Positions 1-9,114 of a DNA stretch of 30,285 nt are shown one piece after another (positions within the stretch are counted from its first letter, which is position 1; each line of letters begins with the position of its first letter). Position numbers and translations under genes: made by a program. The notes beneath the pieces are model-generated. The model made no database searches and had not been told where the DNA came from. It saw only the letters and a program-made list of their open reading frames with translations. Origin of the DNA: DAINBT01 sp036732785 (GTDB lineage Bacteria > Planctomycetota > Phycisphaerae > Sedimentisphaerales > SM23-30). The stretch lies in assembly GCA_964537505.1 (NCBI GenBank), contig CAZICK010000046.1:1-30285 (forward strand), given 5' to 3'.

Positions 1-183
1 GATACAGCAGTTCTTAGCCTCGTGTTCTGTACAGATTCTTATGAGGAACCATAAAGATAATGGAAAAAGAATTTTATGATTCCATGCAATGGTCTCAATT
101 AGTCATTCAATCTTCGCAACAATATATTATAGCCTTATACGGCTAATGAAAAATGCCGATAGGTAGGATGGCGTAATGGGGCT

Positions 184-211
184 TTGCATTGCTGAATAGG
201 GTCCGGATAAT
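184..211 (+). promoter_or_regulatory. weak sigma70-like promoter candidate for the kinase/HDOD operon
   Basis: TTGCAT (184-189) and GATAAT (206-211) are separated by 16 bases. The match is only partial (4/6 and 5/6) and would leave a leader of about 160 bases before the ATG at 381. It is the best pair I found by eye in the upstream region; a random match is quite possible. Confidence 0.25.
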
Positions 212-353
212 GGTTGTTTAATAACTGCAAAATATGACAAAGCAAAGGGTTGAAACAAATGCCAATCGTAGTTCCAGTTAGTCAGCATCTCAGAAAGTCA
301 GCTAAATCGTACGGTCGGGAGTAGCGTTAACGGCCGATAACCTGGTTGCGTTT

Positions 354-377
354 AATTCCCAAATAAAAGGGGTAATT
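354..377 (+). promoter_or_regulatory. possible RBS-sequestering stem over the start of the first kinase
   Basis: AATTCCC (354-360) can pair with GGG-T-AATT (370-377), with one bulged T and a 9-base loop. The right arm includes most of the AGGGG ribosome binding site (368-372), 8 bases before the ATG at 381. The stem is short and AT-rich, so its stability is doubtful. Confidence 0.25.
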
Positions 378-380
378 ATT

Positions 381-2141
381 ATGACTTGGAATAAATGTAT
401 AGCGAGTCGCACTTATGATATTTTGCAATACTTTCCTGTAGGGGTGTTCGTTCTGCGTAGGGATTATACAGTTATCTTCTGGAATAACTGCCTAGAAGAG
501 TGGACAGGCATTACGTCGGATGAAATCAGTGGAACAAACTTATTTGAGCGTTTTTCCCATTTAGATACGCCTATGTATAAAGGCCGCCTGCAAGATATAT
601 TTGATGGCGGGCCCCCGATAGTTTTTTCGTCCCAATTGCACAAAAACATAATTCCCTGCCAATTGCCCGATGGGCAACCACGAATTCAACATTCCACAGT
701 GATTTCGATATCTCCTGCCGGCGAAGATGAACTTGTGGCTCTTTTTGTGTTAGAAGATGTAACTGAGATAGTAAAACAGATTCAGGATTATCGTTCTTTG
801 CGTGATAAGTTTACGGAAGAGATCAAAATGCGCGAATGGGCGGAAAAAGCATTATGTGAAGCTCAAGCGGAATTGGAAGAACAAGTTGAGCAGCGTACAA
901 AAGAGTTGAGCAGACTGCACAAGGAAAACAAGCGATTATTGGAGACGATAACATCCATTTTGATTAGTATTGACAATGAAAATCGAGTTACACAATGGAA
1001 TAAAATAGCGGAATCGACATTTAATATTTCGAGAGCTAACGTAATGGGGCAATCGCTTCATGAATGTGGCATTCAATGGCAATGGGATAAAATAGATGCA
1101 GGAATCAAAGAATGCAGGTCGCAAAGACAATCGGTGAGGCTGGATGATATACGGTTTACCAGGCCGAACGGTTCCGATGGTTTTGTGGGGCTTACGGTTA
1201 CTCCAATTGAAAATGATATGGAACAAGATGGCGTTCTTTTATTTGGAGCGGACATTACCGGGCGTAAAACTCTTGAGATGCACTTAAGCCAGGCACAAAA
1301 ATTGGAAGCGATCGGTCAACTCGCCTCCGGTATTGCCCATGAAATCAATACGCCAATTCAATATGTCAGAGATAACACCAGGTTCCTGGAAGACAGTACC
1401 GGCGATATTCTGAACATACTGGGAGAGTATGACAAAATACTTAAGGATGTTGGAAAAGGAATTATTGATAAAGATCAGATATTAAAAACAAAACAGGCTA
1501 TTGAAGAAATAGATATTGATTATTTGACAGAAGAAATCCCTAATGCTATTCATCAGTCTTTAGAGGGCATTGAGCGTATAGCGGGTATTGTAGGTGCAAT
1601 GAAGAATTTCACACATCCTGAGACCAGGGAAAAAATACCTGTTGACATTAACAAGGCTATAGAAAGCACCGTCACTGTGACGCGCAATGAATGGAAATAT
1701 GTTGCGGTTTTGGATACGGATTTTGATCCTGATCTGCCTTTAGTTTTTTGTTTTCCAAATAAATTTAACCAGGTTATCCTGAACCTGATTATTAATGCCG
1801 CTCACGCTATCGAAGATGTTGTGAAGAAAGAGCCGGGAAGCAAAGGAACTATCACTATAGCCACCAGGAAAAACAATGGCTGGGTGGAAATACGAATAAG
1901 TGACACTGGCACAGGAATACCGGAAGAAATCAGACCAAAGATTTTTGATCTTTTCTTTACCACCAAGGAAATAGGCAAGGGAAGTGGCCAGGGTCTGGCT
2001 ATATCTCGCACAATTATAGTGGACAAGCATGGCGGCGAATTAAATTTTGAGACTGAAACAGGCAAGGGGAGCACCTTCATTATACGCCTGCCTGTCAATC
2101 CTTTCTCGAAAAATGAAAAAACAGAGGCAATTAAGAAATAA
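381..2141 (+). CDS. cytosolic PAS-domain sensor histidine kinase
   Basis: 586 aa, no membrane segment or signal peptide, so a cytoplasmic sensor is expected. A PAS-like domain spans about 12-130, a charged coiled coil about 135-190, and a second PAS about 188-295. The dimerisation/phosphotransfer helix carries the phosphoacceptor His320 in GIAHEINTP. The helix is followed by the long helical insert (about 335-410) seen in kinases with the HEINTPxQYV signature. The ATPase domain has an N box (ILNLIINAAHAI, about 467-478), G1 (DTGTGIP, 508-514), F box (FDLFFTTK) and G2 (GSGQGLA), so it should be an active kinase. The start is an ATG with AGGGG 8 bases upstream. It is the first gene of a same-strand run of two kinases and two HDOD regulators, and its C-terminal half is clearly paralogous to the next kinase. 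The ligand is unknown and there is no receiver domain. Confidence 0.92.
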   Translation: MTWNKCIASRTYDILQYFPVGVFVLRRDYTVIFWNNCLEEWTGITSDEISGTNLFERFSHLDTPMYKGRLQDIFDGGPPIVFSSQLHKNIIPCQLPDGQPRIQHSTVISISPAGEDELVALFVLEDVTEIVKQIQDYRSLRDKFTEEIKMREWAEKALCEAQAELEEQVEQRTKELSRLHKENKRLLETITSILISIDNENRVTQWNKIAESTFNISRANVMGQSLHECGIQWQWDKIDAGIKECRSQRQSVRLDDIRFTRPNGSDGFVGLTVTPIENDMEQDGVLLFGADITGRKTLEMHLSQAQKLEAIGQLASGIAHEINTPIQYVRDNTRFLEDSTGDILNILGEYDKILKDVGKGIIDKDQILKTKQAIEEIDIDYLTEEIPNAIHQSLEGIERIAGIVGAMKNFTHPETREKIPVDINKAIESTVTVTRNEWKYVAVLDTDFDPDLPLVFCFPNKFNQVILNLIINAAHAIEDVVKKEPGSKGTITIATRKNNGWVEIRISDTGTGIPEEIRPKIFDLFFTTKEIGKGSGQGLAISRTIIVDKHGGELNFETETGKGSTFIIRLPVNPFSKNEKTEAIKK

Positions 2142-2223
2142 GTGCTTTATCGAAAACTGCCAGGTCAATCCACAGGTAATTTTCGGGTGAAGTTACAGGC
2201 ACCAGGATAATGGAAACACGATA

Positions 2224-5200
2224 ATGAAAATAATTCATAAACTGATTCTTGGGTTTTTAGTTGTTGCATCGTTAGTTGGACTTGTTGGGTACATATCCAT
2301 TAAGGCCAGTCAAAAAACGCTGCAAAAAACTATTGGCGAAGATTCCACATTATTGGCCGTCGAAATGCTAGGGCATATCGATAGAAGCATTTACAATAGA
2401 ATTGAGACCGTACAGGAATATTGCAGGGATTTAATAATACAAAAGGTTGTCGCCGGGTCGAATAAAAATAAAGAGCTTGAAAAACTGGACGATGTACAAG
2501 CCTACATCGATCAAAAAGATCGCGAATGGACTTCAGTGCCAAAAGAGGAAATCACTCCATTTATGCAGGAGCTAATAAACAATGAATTATCTGAAAAATT
2601 AAAAGAGAAGCTGAAGTTCTATGAAGAAAAATATGGCTATAAGGTATTCGGCGAGGTTTTCGTGACAAACAAATATGGAGCAAATGTGGCCCAAACGGGG
2701 AAAACCTCAGATTATTACCAGGCGGATGAGGAATGGTGGCAGGAGGCAAAGAGAAACGGCTTGTATGTAGGGGATGTTGAATATGACGAAAGTGCCGATG
2801 TTTATTCCACGAATATTTGCGTAAGAATCGACGATGGGGCAGGAAAATTCATGGGCGTTATTAAGGCTGTTTTGAATATCGAAGCGACTATCAATACAAT
2901 AAAAGAAAAAGAAGAAGAACTCGTCGAATATAAATTGATTAGTAAAGACAGAAAAATCATTTATTCAACAGAGAAATATGAACGCCTTAAACCTTTTCCT
3001 AAAGAATTAGTATTTTACCTGGAAGAAGATGCACAGAACCATCAGCCTTATTTTGTGGCAGAATGTGATGGGGCAGGCGAAGGGGAACAACTCTTTGCCC
3101 ACGCCCATTCAAAAGGCTATAAAGACTATAAGGGCTTGGGCTGGATATTAGTGGTAGAGTGTAAAACAAAAGAGATATTTGCATCGGTTGCCAAATTGGA
3201 AAAACACATATTTGTCATGTCATTGTCAATTGCTATTTTAGCAATTCTCATCGGCTTTTTCATTTCCAGGTCCATTTCCAATCCTGTCAGCAAACTGACT
3301 ATCGCGGCAGCCAAAATCGGCGGAGGCAACCTTGATACACGGGTCGAAATCAAGGCAAATGATGAACTTGGCCAATTAGCCGCTTCTTTTAATAAAATGG
3401 CCGGAGATTTGCAGAGGACAACTACATCTATAGATAATCTTAATCAAGAGATCTCCGAGCGCAAACGGGCCGAGGAGGAGTTTCGCACCTTTTTGCTTGC
3501 AGTGGATACATCTTCCGATGCGATCGGGATGTCAACAGCCGAAGGTAAGCACTACTATCAGAATAAGGCTTTTGATGACCTGTTTGGGAATATAGGAGAA
3601 AATGCGAAGGCCAGTGTGTACATTGATGAGCAAGTTGGGTGCGAGGTCTTTGACACCATCATGGCAGGAAATAAGTGGAGCGGTGAAGTCAAGATGAGGG
3701 GGAGAGCTGGGGAAGTGTTGGATATCCTCTTGCGCGCCTATCCAATCAAAGATAAAGCCGGAAAAATACTTAGCCTCGTTGGCGTGCACTCCAACATCAC
3801 AGAGCTCAAGCAGGCGGAGAAGGAACTCAAACATATTAATAAACAACTCGAAGCTTCAATCGAACGTGCAAATGTCTTGGCCCAGGAAGTCACGATTTCC
3901 AATTCCATCCTGAATGAGAGAGTCAAAGAGTTAAACTGCCTTTATTCGATATCGAATATTACAGAAAATTCGGAAAATTCCCTGGAAGAGATATTACAAG
4001 GCATAGTCGATCTTATTCCAACTGGACTGCAATATCCCGAGATCGTCGGGGCCAGGATAAATTTCGAAGGATGCGAATATAAAACAAAGTCATACCGGGA
4101 TACTTTATGGAAAATGTCAAGTGACATTACCTTCCAGGGTAAGAAAATCGGTGTTGTAGAAGTCGTTTATCTTGAAGAAAGACCACCGATTGATGAAGGT
4201 CCTTTCCCGAAGGAAGAGAAAAGATTACTCAATGAAATTGCGGATCGCCTGTCGCTTATTATCACTCGCAAACAAACCGATAAAATGGTTCAGGCAACAA
4301 ATGATTTCCTGGAAAGTATCATGGAAAGTATTACCAATGCTATCTTCGTAATCGATATGGGGGGAATTTCCACCCTGGTCAGTCAGGCAGGGTCAAAAAT
4401 CACAGGTTATGAAATTAATGAGATGATTGACAAGCCTTTTAGTATGCTCTTTGACCCAGTGATAAATGAAGAGTTGAATAAGGAATTTGTAAAAGTAAAG
4501 GTTGTTGGTGATCAAATATCTCAGTACGAAGCTGAAATGATCCGCAAGGACGGCAAAAAAATATTTGTTATGCTGAATTTTGCTCCTCTTTACGAGAAGG
4601 ATAAGATTGTCAGCATAGTCGGAACGGTCGAAGATATTACAAATCGTAAGGAACTGGAACAACAACTATTGCAGTCGCAGAAACTGGAATCTATAGGTCA
4701 GTTGGCATCCGGAATTGCCCATGAGATTAATACACCTGCCCAGTATGTGTGTGATAACACCCGTTTTCTCCAGGAATCCTTCAATGATATTACCAGTCTT
4801 ATGAAAAAACATAATGGTTTATTAGAGGCCGCTAAGTCGGGAAATATACCTCGAAAAATGTTGGAAGATATGGAGAAAGCCTCTAAGGAGCTTGATATCG
4901 AGTATTTATTGGATGAAATTCCACAGGCATTTAAGCAAACAATAGAAGGTATCGAACGGGTTTCGGAACTTGTTCGAGCTATGAAGGAATTCTCTCGTCC
5001 GTGTGTCGAAGGTAAAATCGCAATCGATATTAACAAGGCTATTCAGAACACAATAACGGTAGCGCATAACGAGTGGAAGTATGTAGCCGAAATAAAGACC
5101 GAGTTTGACCCCGAACTTCCAATGGTGCTATGTCTGCCGAGAGAGTTCAATCAGGTAATATTAAACATAATAGTCAATGCGGCACAGGCTATTGCCGTTG

Positions 5201-5487
5201 ACGGAAAGGAAAATACAGGAACCATAGCTGTCAAAACCCTGGTCAATGACAAGTGGGTGGAGATTCGCGTTTCTGACACCGGAACAGGAATTCCCGAAGA
5301 TATTCAGGATAAGATATATGATCCATTCTTTACCACTAAAGGTGTGGGTAACGGAACCGGCCAGGGGCTGGCCATCGCCCGTTCCATAATAGTGGATAAA
5401 CACGATGGCACGATTACATTTGAGACCGAAAAAGGAAAGGGAACTACGTTTATAATTCGGTTGCCGATCGATTCAGTATCAAATTAA
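2224..5487 (+). CDS. membrane-bound multi-domain sensor histidine kinase (Cache-HAMP-PAS-GAF-PAS)
   Basis: 1087 aa. A first membrane helix lies at about 5-25 and a second at about 329-347. The roughly 300 residues between them form a probable extracytoplasmic Cache-type sensor with a typical VFVTNKYGANVAQTG segment. HAMP follows (about 348-400), then PAS (about 419-530), a coiled coil, a GAF-like region (about 565-685), a second PAS (about 690-815), and the kinase core with phosphoacceptor His833 in GIAHEINTP. The N box is near 975 and G1 (DTGTGIP) near 1017, both intact. The core is closely similar to that of the upstream kinase, suggesting duplication followed by different sensor input. No strong ribosome binding site precedes the ATG (only GGA about 10 bases upstream). 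The HDOD regulator starts 20 bases downstream, so the cognate partner is probably one of the next two proteins. Domain limits are estimates by eye. Confidence 0.92.
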   Translation: MKIIHKLILGFLVVASLVGLVGYISIKASQKTLQKTIGEDSTLLAVEMLGHIDRSIYNRIETVQEYCRDLIIQKVVAGSNKNKELEKLDDVQAYIDQKDREWTSVPKEEITPFMQELINNELSEKLKEKLKFYEEKYGYKVFGEVFVTNKYGANVAQTGKTSDYYQADEEWWQEAKRNGLYVGDVEYDESADVYSTNICVRIDDGAGKFMGVIKAVLNIEATINTIKEKEEELVEYKLISKDRKIIYSTEKYERLKPFPKELVFYLEEDAQNHQPYFVAECDGAGEGEQLFAHAHSKGYKDYKGLGWILVVECKTKEIFASVAKLEKHIFVMSLSIAILAILIGFFISRSISNPVSKLTIAAAKIGGGNLDTRVEIKANDELGQLAASFNKMAGDLQRTTTSIDNLNQEISERKRAEEEFRTFLLAVDTSSDAIGMSTAEGKHYYQNKAFDDLFGNIGENAKASVYIDEQVGCEVFDTIMAGNKWSGEVKMRGRAGEVLDILLRAYPIKDKAGKILSLVGVHSNITELKQAEKELKHINKQLEASIERANVLAQEVTISNSILNERVKELNCLYSISNITENSENSLEEILQGIVDLIPTGLQYPEIVGARINFEGCEYKTKSYRDTLWKMSSDITFQGKKIGVVEVVYLEERPPIDEGPFPKEEKRLLNEIADRLSLIITRKQTDKMVQATNDFLESIMESITNAIFVIDMGGISTLVSQAGSKITGYEINEMIDKPFSMLFDPVINEELNKEFVKVKVVGDQISQYEAEMIRKDGKKIFVMLNFAPLYEKDKIVSIVGTVEDITNRKELEQQLLQSQKLESIGQLASGIAHEINTPAQYVCDNTRFLQESFNDITSLMKKHNGLLEAAKSGNIPRKMLEDMEKASKELDIEYLLDEIPQAFKQTIEGIERVSELVRAMKEFSRPCVEGKIAIDINKAIQNTITVAHNEWKYVAEIKTEFDPELPMVLCLPREFNQVILNIIVNAAQAIAVDGKENTGTIAVKTLVNDKWVEIRVSDTGTGIPEDIQDKIYDPFFTTKGVGNGTGQGLAIARSIIVDKHDGTITFETEKGKGTTFIIRLPIDSVSN

Positions 5488-5507
5488 GTCAGCATGGAGA
5501 CGACAGG

Positions 5508-6731
5508 ATGAGCGATAAAAAGAAAATATTATTTGTGGATGATGAGCGAAACATATTGGAAGCTCTTCACCGTATGTTGCGATCTATGCGTCAGGAATGG
5601 GATATGACCTTTGCCGGCTCAGGACAGGAAGCATTGGATATCTTAGCGAAGAAACCCTTTGACCTGATCGTTTCTGACATACGTATGCCGGGAATTGATG
5701 GAGTTCAACTGCTTGAAGAGGCCAAGACCCAATATCCCAACATGGCGCGTATCGCACTTTCAGGACAAACCTCGAAAGAATTGATTCTACGCTCCGTCGG
5801 CCCTATCCATCAATACTTGTCCAAACCATGTGATATGGAAACTCTCAAAACAACCATCACGCGAGTTTGCGCTTTACGAAATCTACTTTCAAATAAAAAA
5901 CTTCAGAGTTTGATATCTCAATTGGAATCTCTGCCCTGTATGTCCTCCCTTTATACCAAATTGATCGAGGAGCTCAAATCCGAAGACGCGTCAATCAAGA
6001 GAGTAGGAGAAATAATTTCGCAGGATGTGGGGATGAGCGTCAAGATACTGCAATTGGTAAATTCAGCTTTTTTCGGAATAAGACAACACGTCTCAAGTAT
6101 TCCCCAGACCGTTTCACTTCTCGGATTGGACACCATTAAAGCCCTGGTACTATCAACAAAGATTTTTTCACAATTTACCAACATGCCATTGGAAAAGTTT
6201 TCATATAATACCTTTATGGAACATAGTTTTGCGGTGAGTGAATGGGCGCGGTTGATTGCCAGGGCTGAGAATATGGATGAAAAACTTATTGATTATACCA
6301 TGGTTGCGGGAATGTTGCATGATGTGGGCAAACTTATACTGGCTGCAAAAATCCCCCTGGAATATGCAAAAGTATTGTCGCTGACTGAAAGTAAAGAGAT
6401 TACCCTGTTCGAAGCGGAAAAAGAAGTGATTGGTTCGACCCATGCCCAAGTCGGCGCTTATCTGCTGGGATTATGGGGATTCTCGAACCCCATTATGGAG
6501 GCCCTGGCTTTCCATCACCAACCGGCAGAGGTGATTAAAAAGGAATTTTCCGTATTAACAGCGGTTTACGCTGCAAATATCCTGATACATGAAATACACC
6601 CGGTCGCATACAACAAAAAAGAAAATCTTCAAATAGATGAAAATTATTTGGAAGAGCTGGGCCTGTCGGATCGGCTTCCTGTCTGGAAGAAAGCCTGCCC
6701 GGAAAGATTGAAGGCTACATGTCCAATCTGA
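5508..6731 (+). CDS. response regulator with HDOD output domain
   Basis: 407 aa. The receiver domain (about 5-122) has the acid pair D11/D12, phosphoacceptor D57 in SDIRMPG, and the conserved Lys106 in LSKPC, so it should be phosphorylatable. An HDOD domain follows (about 132-340) with the family pattern of LPCMSSLYTKL, then VKILQLVNSAFFG, and HSFAVSEWARLIA. It also retains an HD pair in MLHDVGK. HDOD domains are known to act in signalling by protein contact and usually lack activity; retention of HDVGK does not by itself show phosphohydrolase function. It starts 20 bases after the kinase, and its stop TGA (6729-6731) abuts the AGGAGGT ribosome binding site of the next HDOD regulator, so co-transcription is very likely. 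Confidence 0.9.
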   Translation: MSDKKKILFVDDERNILEALHRMLRSMRQEWDMTFAGSGQEALDILAKKPFDLIVSDIRMPGIDGVQLLEEAKTQYPNMARIALSGQTSKELILRSVGPIHQYLSKPCDMETLKTTITRVCALRNLLSNKKLQSLISQLESLPCMSSLYTKLIEELKSEDASIKRVGEIISQDVGMSVKILQLVNSAFFGIRQHVSSIPQTVSLLGLDTIKALVLSTKIFSQFTNMPLEKFSYNTFMEHSFAVSEWARLIARAENMDEKLIDYTMVAGMLHDVGKLILAAKIPLEYAKVLSLTESKEITLFEAEKEVIGSTHAQVGAYLLGLWGFSNPIMEALAFHHQPAEVIKKEFSVLTAVYAANILIHEIHPVAYNKKENLQIDENYLEELGLSDRLPVWKKACPERLKATCPI

Positions 6732-6744
6732 GGAGGTACACAAA
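6731..6744 (+). promoter_or_regulatory. strong ribosome binding site between the two HDOD genes
   Basis: AGGAGGT begins on the last base of the upstream TGA stop and sits 7 bases before the ATG at 6745. This fixes the start of the second HDOD regulator and suggests coupled translation. Confidence 0.75.
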
Positions 6745-8859
6745 ATGTCAGCTAAAATACTACTGGTTGATGATGAACCCAATTTAACCAGCGCATTGAA
6801 GCATACGCTTTATAAAGAAAAACATGAGATATTTACCGCAAACTCCGCAAATGAAGCACTGGCAATACTTAGCAGGGAGAATATCGATGTTTTAGTAACG
6901 GACGAGCAAATGCCCGGAATGACCGGTTCGGAACTGATTACCATTGTACGCCGGAAATATCCGGAAACTATCAGAATCATCCTGACCGGCCAGGTAAGTT
7001 CCGACGGAGCGCTTCGAGCTATAAATGAAGGTCATGCTTATCGCTTTCTTGTCAAGCCGTGTAATGGACTTGATCTGGTAATTACTATTCGTCGAGCTCT
7101 TCAGTATAAGGAACTCGTTACTAAAACCCGTCAAATGTTGAATTGGATTAAACGGCAATCATCCATGCTGCAACTTTTGGAAAACACGCATCCGGAAATT
7201 GCCAAGACCATAGGCACTTCCCGCAGGGCAATTATATCAGACAAAGCGTATGAAAGTTATGACGAACTAATTAAAATGATTGATGTAGAAATGAAACAGT
7301 CAGAATCATTCCTGAAAAATTGCGAAGAAGGAATCACTTCAGCTCCCCCGCCCGATAACACGACTGATTTACATTCAGAAAATCACCCTGACAGCATCGA
7401 TAATTCAATGGAGCAGCCTGCGATTGCAGGTTCGCAAGAGATCTGTGATCACAGCTCACCAGCAACCATAACCTCCGCCGAGCCAAATCCAAAAACCAGG
7501 CCGAGTGAAATCCCGAAAACACTATCTGCCAACGATTATGGTGAAGAAATAGAGGATATCAAAGATCTCAAACCAATAATGACCCGCTCCGAAATCCAGG
7601 AATTGCTGGACCAGTGCGATGAACTTAAAGGAATGTCCCCCACAGTCACCCAGATACTTAAATCGACGCAGTCTGAGCGATGCTCGATCGATGAGGTGGT
7701 TAAGGTAATAAAACAGGACCACGCCATCTCTCTTAAGGTCCTGAAAATGGCTAACTCCGTTGTATATACACGGGGTGAACCTGTAGATATAGATACGGTT
7801 CAGAAAGCGGTTATGCGGATCGGACTATCTCAGATACGTCAGTTGGCGCTTAACATCGGCGTCATAGATCAGTTCGCAAACAATGATCAAACCGACAGCC
7901 TCAGCACACCTCTGTTCTGGGAACACTCGATAGCTACCGGGATGATCGCCGCCGAGATCACACGCAGCCTCGGTGGTAAGGCCCCTCAGATCGACGCCGC
8001 CTTCACTATGGGACTGCTCCATGATATTGGACGGATAGTCTATCTGGAAATGCTCGGGGAAAAATACATCAGTATATTGAAAATAGCAAAGGAATTACGT
8101 CTGCCTCTGGAACGCGTGGAATCACGCATGTTACTCATAAACCATGCCGACGCCATGGATCGAATCCTCCATAAATGGAAATTCTGCAAGGAAATGATTA
8201 ACCCTATTGCCTTTCATCATCTCTCACTGGGGAATATCCGCCGCATGGCTCCTCGGTCGTTAAACGAAGTGGCTACTTTAGCCCTGTCCAACCGCCTTGC
8301 TCATGCCCTCCTGTTAGGAACCAGCGGCAATCTTACCCTCTACCCCACCGAAGAATTCGCCAACACTCTCAGGCTAAAGTCGGCCCTGTTCAGGAGCATA
8401 GAGGAAAACATCCCCCCACAAACCGATGACGTCAAATATTCGCTGCTTTCCCACTCCAATCAGCAAAGTTGGCCGCGACTTCGCGATGAGTTGGCCAAAC
8501 AGTTTCACAAACCATTCAGGCCTTTGTATGCGAGTGCAGAACCGGATTTTGACAGCGTTCGTATCTTTTGTGATCGATTGCGCGACACCTCCGAAGAGCC
8601 TCCCAACATCGGTATCATTCACATCAAAAACGGCGGCCAACGTGTCCTCCTAACAACCAAATACAAAGAAGCCGAGACCAAAGCGGGTGACCTGCGCCTG
8701 CCCCTGATTATCCTTTCACCAAAAGGTGATATCAAGCTCGAAGACAGCTTCATGGAGGATCGTCAAGTTGAACTGCTCCCGCTTCCTGTTTCAATATCAC
8801 GTTTTATTGACGCATCAAATAAATTACTAACATTATCTTACATGGAAACCGCCATCTGA
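6745..8859 (+). CDS. response regulator with HDOD domain and C-terminal extension
   Basis: 704 aa. The receiver domain (about 3-120) has D9/D10, phosphoacceptor D53 in VTDEQMPG, and Lys104 in LVKPC. The linker (about 125-275) is low in structure, rich in Pro, Ser, Thr and Asp, and probably flexible. The HDOD domain (about 278-500) shows LKGMSPTVTQIL, LKVLKMANSVVY and an HD pair in LLHDIGR. The last 200 residues resemble no domain I can name; they are well folded in appearance and end in a hydrophobic/basic region. This gene ends the + strand run. I see no convincing intrinsic terminator after it; the next gene has its own promoter. Confidence 0.88.
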   Translation: MSAKILLVDDEPNLTSALKHTLYKEKHEIFTANSANEALAILSRENIDVLVTDEQMPGMTGSELITIVRRKYPETIRIILTGQVSSDGALRAINEGHAYRFLVKPCNGLDLVITIRRALQYKELVTKTRQMLNWIKRQSSMLQLLENTHPEIAKTIGTSRRAIISDKAYESYDELIKMIDVEMKQSESFLKNCEEGITSAPPPDNTTDLHSENHPDSIDNSMEQPAIAGSQEICDHSSPATITSAEPNPKTRPSEIPKTLSANDYGEEIEDIKDLKPIMTRSEIQELLDQCDELKGMSPTVTQILKSTQSERCSIDEVVKVIKQDHAISLKVLKMANSVVYTRGEPVDIDTVQKAVMRIGLSQIRQLALNIGVIDQFANNDQTDSLSTPLFWEHSIATGMIAAEITRSLGGKAPQIDAAFTMGLLHDIGRIVYLEMLGEKYISILKIAKELRLPLERVESRMLLINHADAMDRILHKWKFCKEMINPIAFHHLSLGNIRRMAPRSLNEVATLALSNRLAHALLLGTSGNLTLYPTEEFANTLRLKSALFRSIEENIPPQTDDVKYSLLSHSNQQSWPRLRDELAKQFHKPFRPLYASAEPDFDSVRIFCDRLRDTSEEPPNIGIIHIKNGGQRVLLTTKYKEAETKAGDLRLPLIILSPKGDIKLEDSFMEDRQVELLPLPVSISRFIDASNKLLTLSYMETAI

Positions 8860-9045
8860 CCGCAAAATTGACAGTGTAATTGTAAACCCCAGAGTGAAAG
8901 TGCGGCAGTGCTTGTGATACATCTGGAAAAACAAATTACCAGCGATAGACCGGCTTGGGGTCAGCCAATGGTGGATGGTATTATGTTAACTCTATGAGAA
9001 AACAGGAGTTAAGAATAAACACAGTCCCTATTATTAAATTTATAG

Positions 9046-9074
9046 TTGTTTTCTATGACATACTGGGATATAAT
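9046..9074 (+). promoter_or_regulatory. sigma70-type promoter of the LuxR-family regulator
   Basis: A perfect TATAAT (9069-9074) lies 17 bases after TTGTTT (9046-9051). Transcription would start near 9081, giving a leader of about 34 bases that contains the AGGAGG ribosome binding site (9102-9107). The spacing and position make this the best promoter in the window and mark the next gene as a separate transcription unit. Confidence 0.7.
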
Positions 9075-9114
9075 ATACTACATAGGGGAACTTGGATCAT
9101 GAGGAGGATCAGAT

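Larger units (their letters stand above)
1..380. other. non-coding stretch upstream of the signalling operon
   Basis: No convincing gene is visible here on either strand. It holds a small stem-loop (TAGCC at 130-134 with GGCTA at 141-145) without a U-tract, a weak promoter candidate at 184-211, and an inverted repeat at 354-377 that covers the ribosome binding site of the first kinase. The sequence is otherwise unremarkable. Confidence 0.5.

Noticed and set aside
130..180. Stem-loop TAGCC/GGCTA and the following ATAGGTAGGATGGCG considered as a riboswitch
   Set aside because: No consensus of a known riboswitch could be matched and the stem is only five pairs.
5508..6731. Calling the HDVGK motif proof of a cyclic-di-GMP phosphodiesterase (HD-GYP)
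   Set aside because: No GYP motif is present and the surrounding pattern is that of HDOD.
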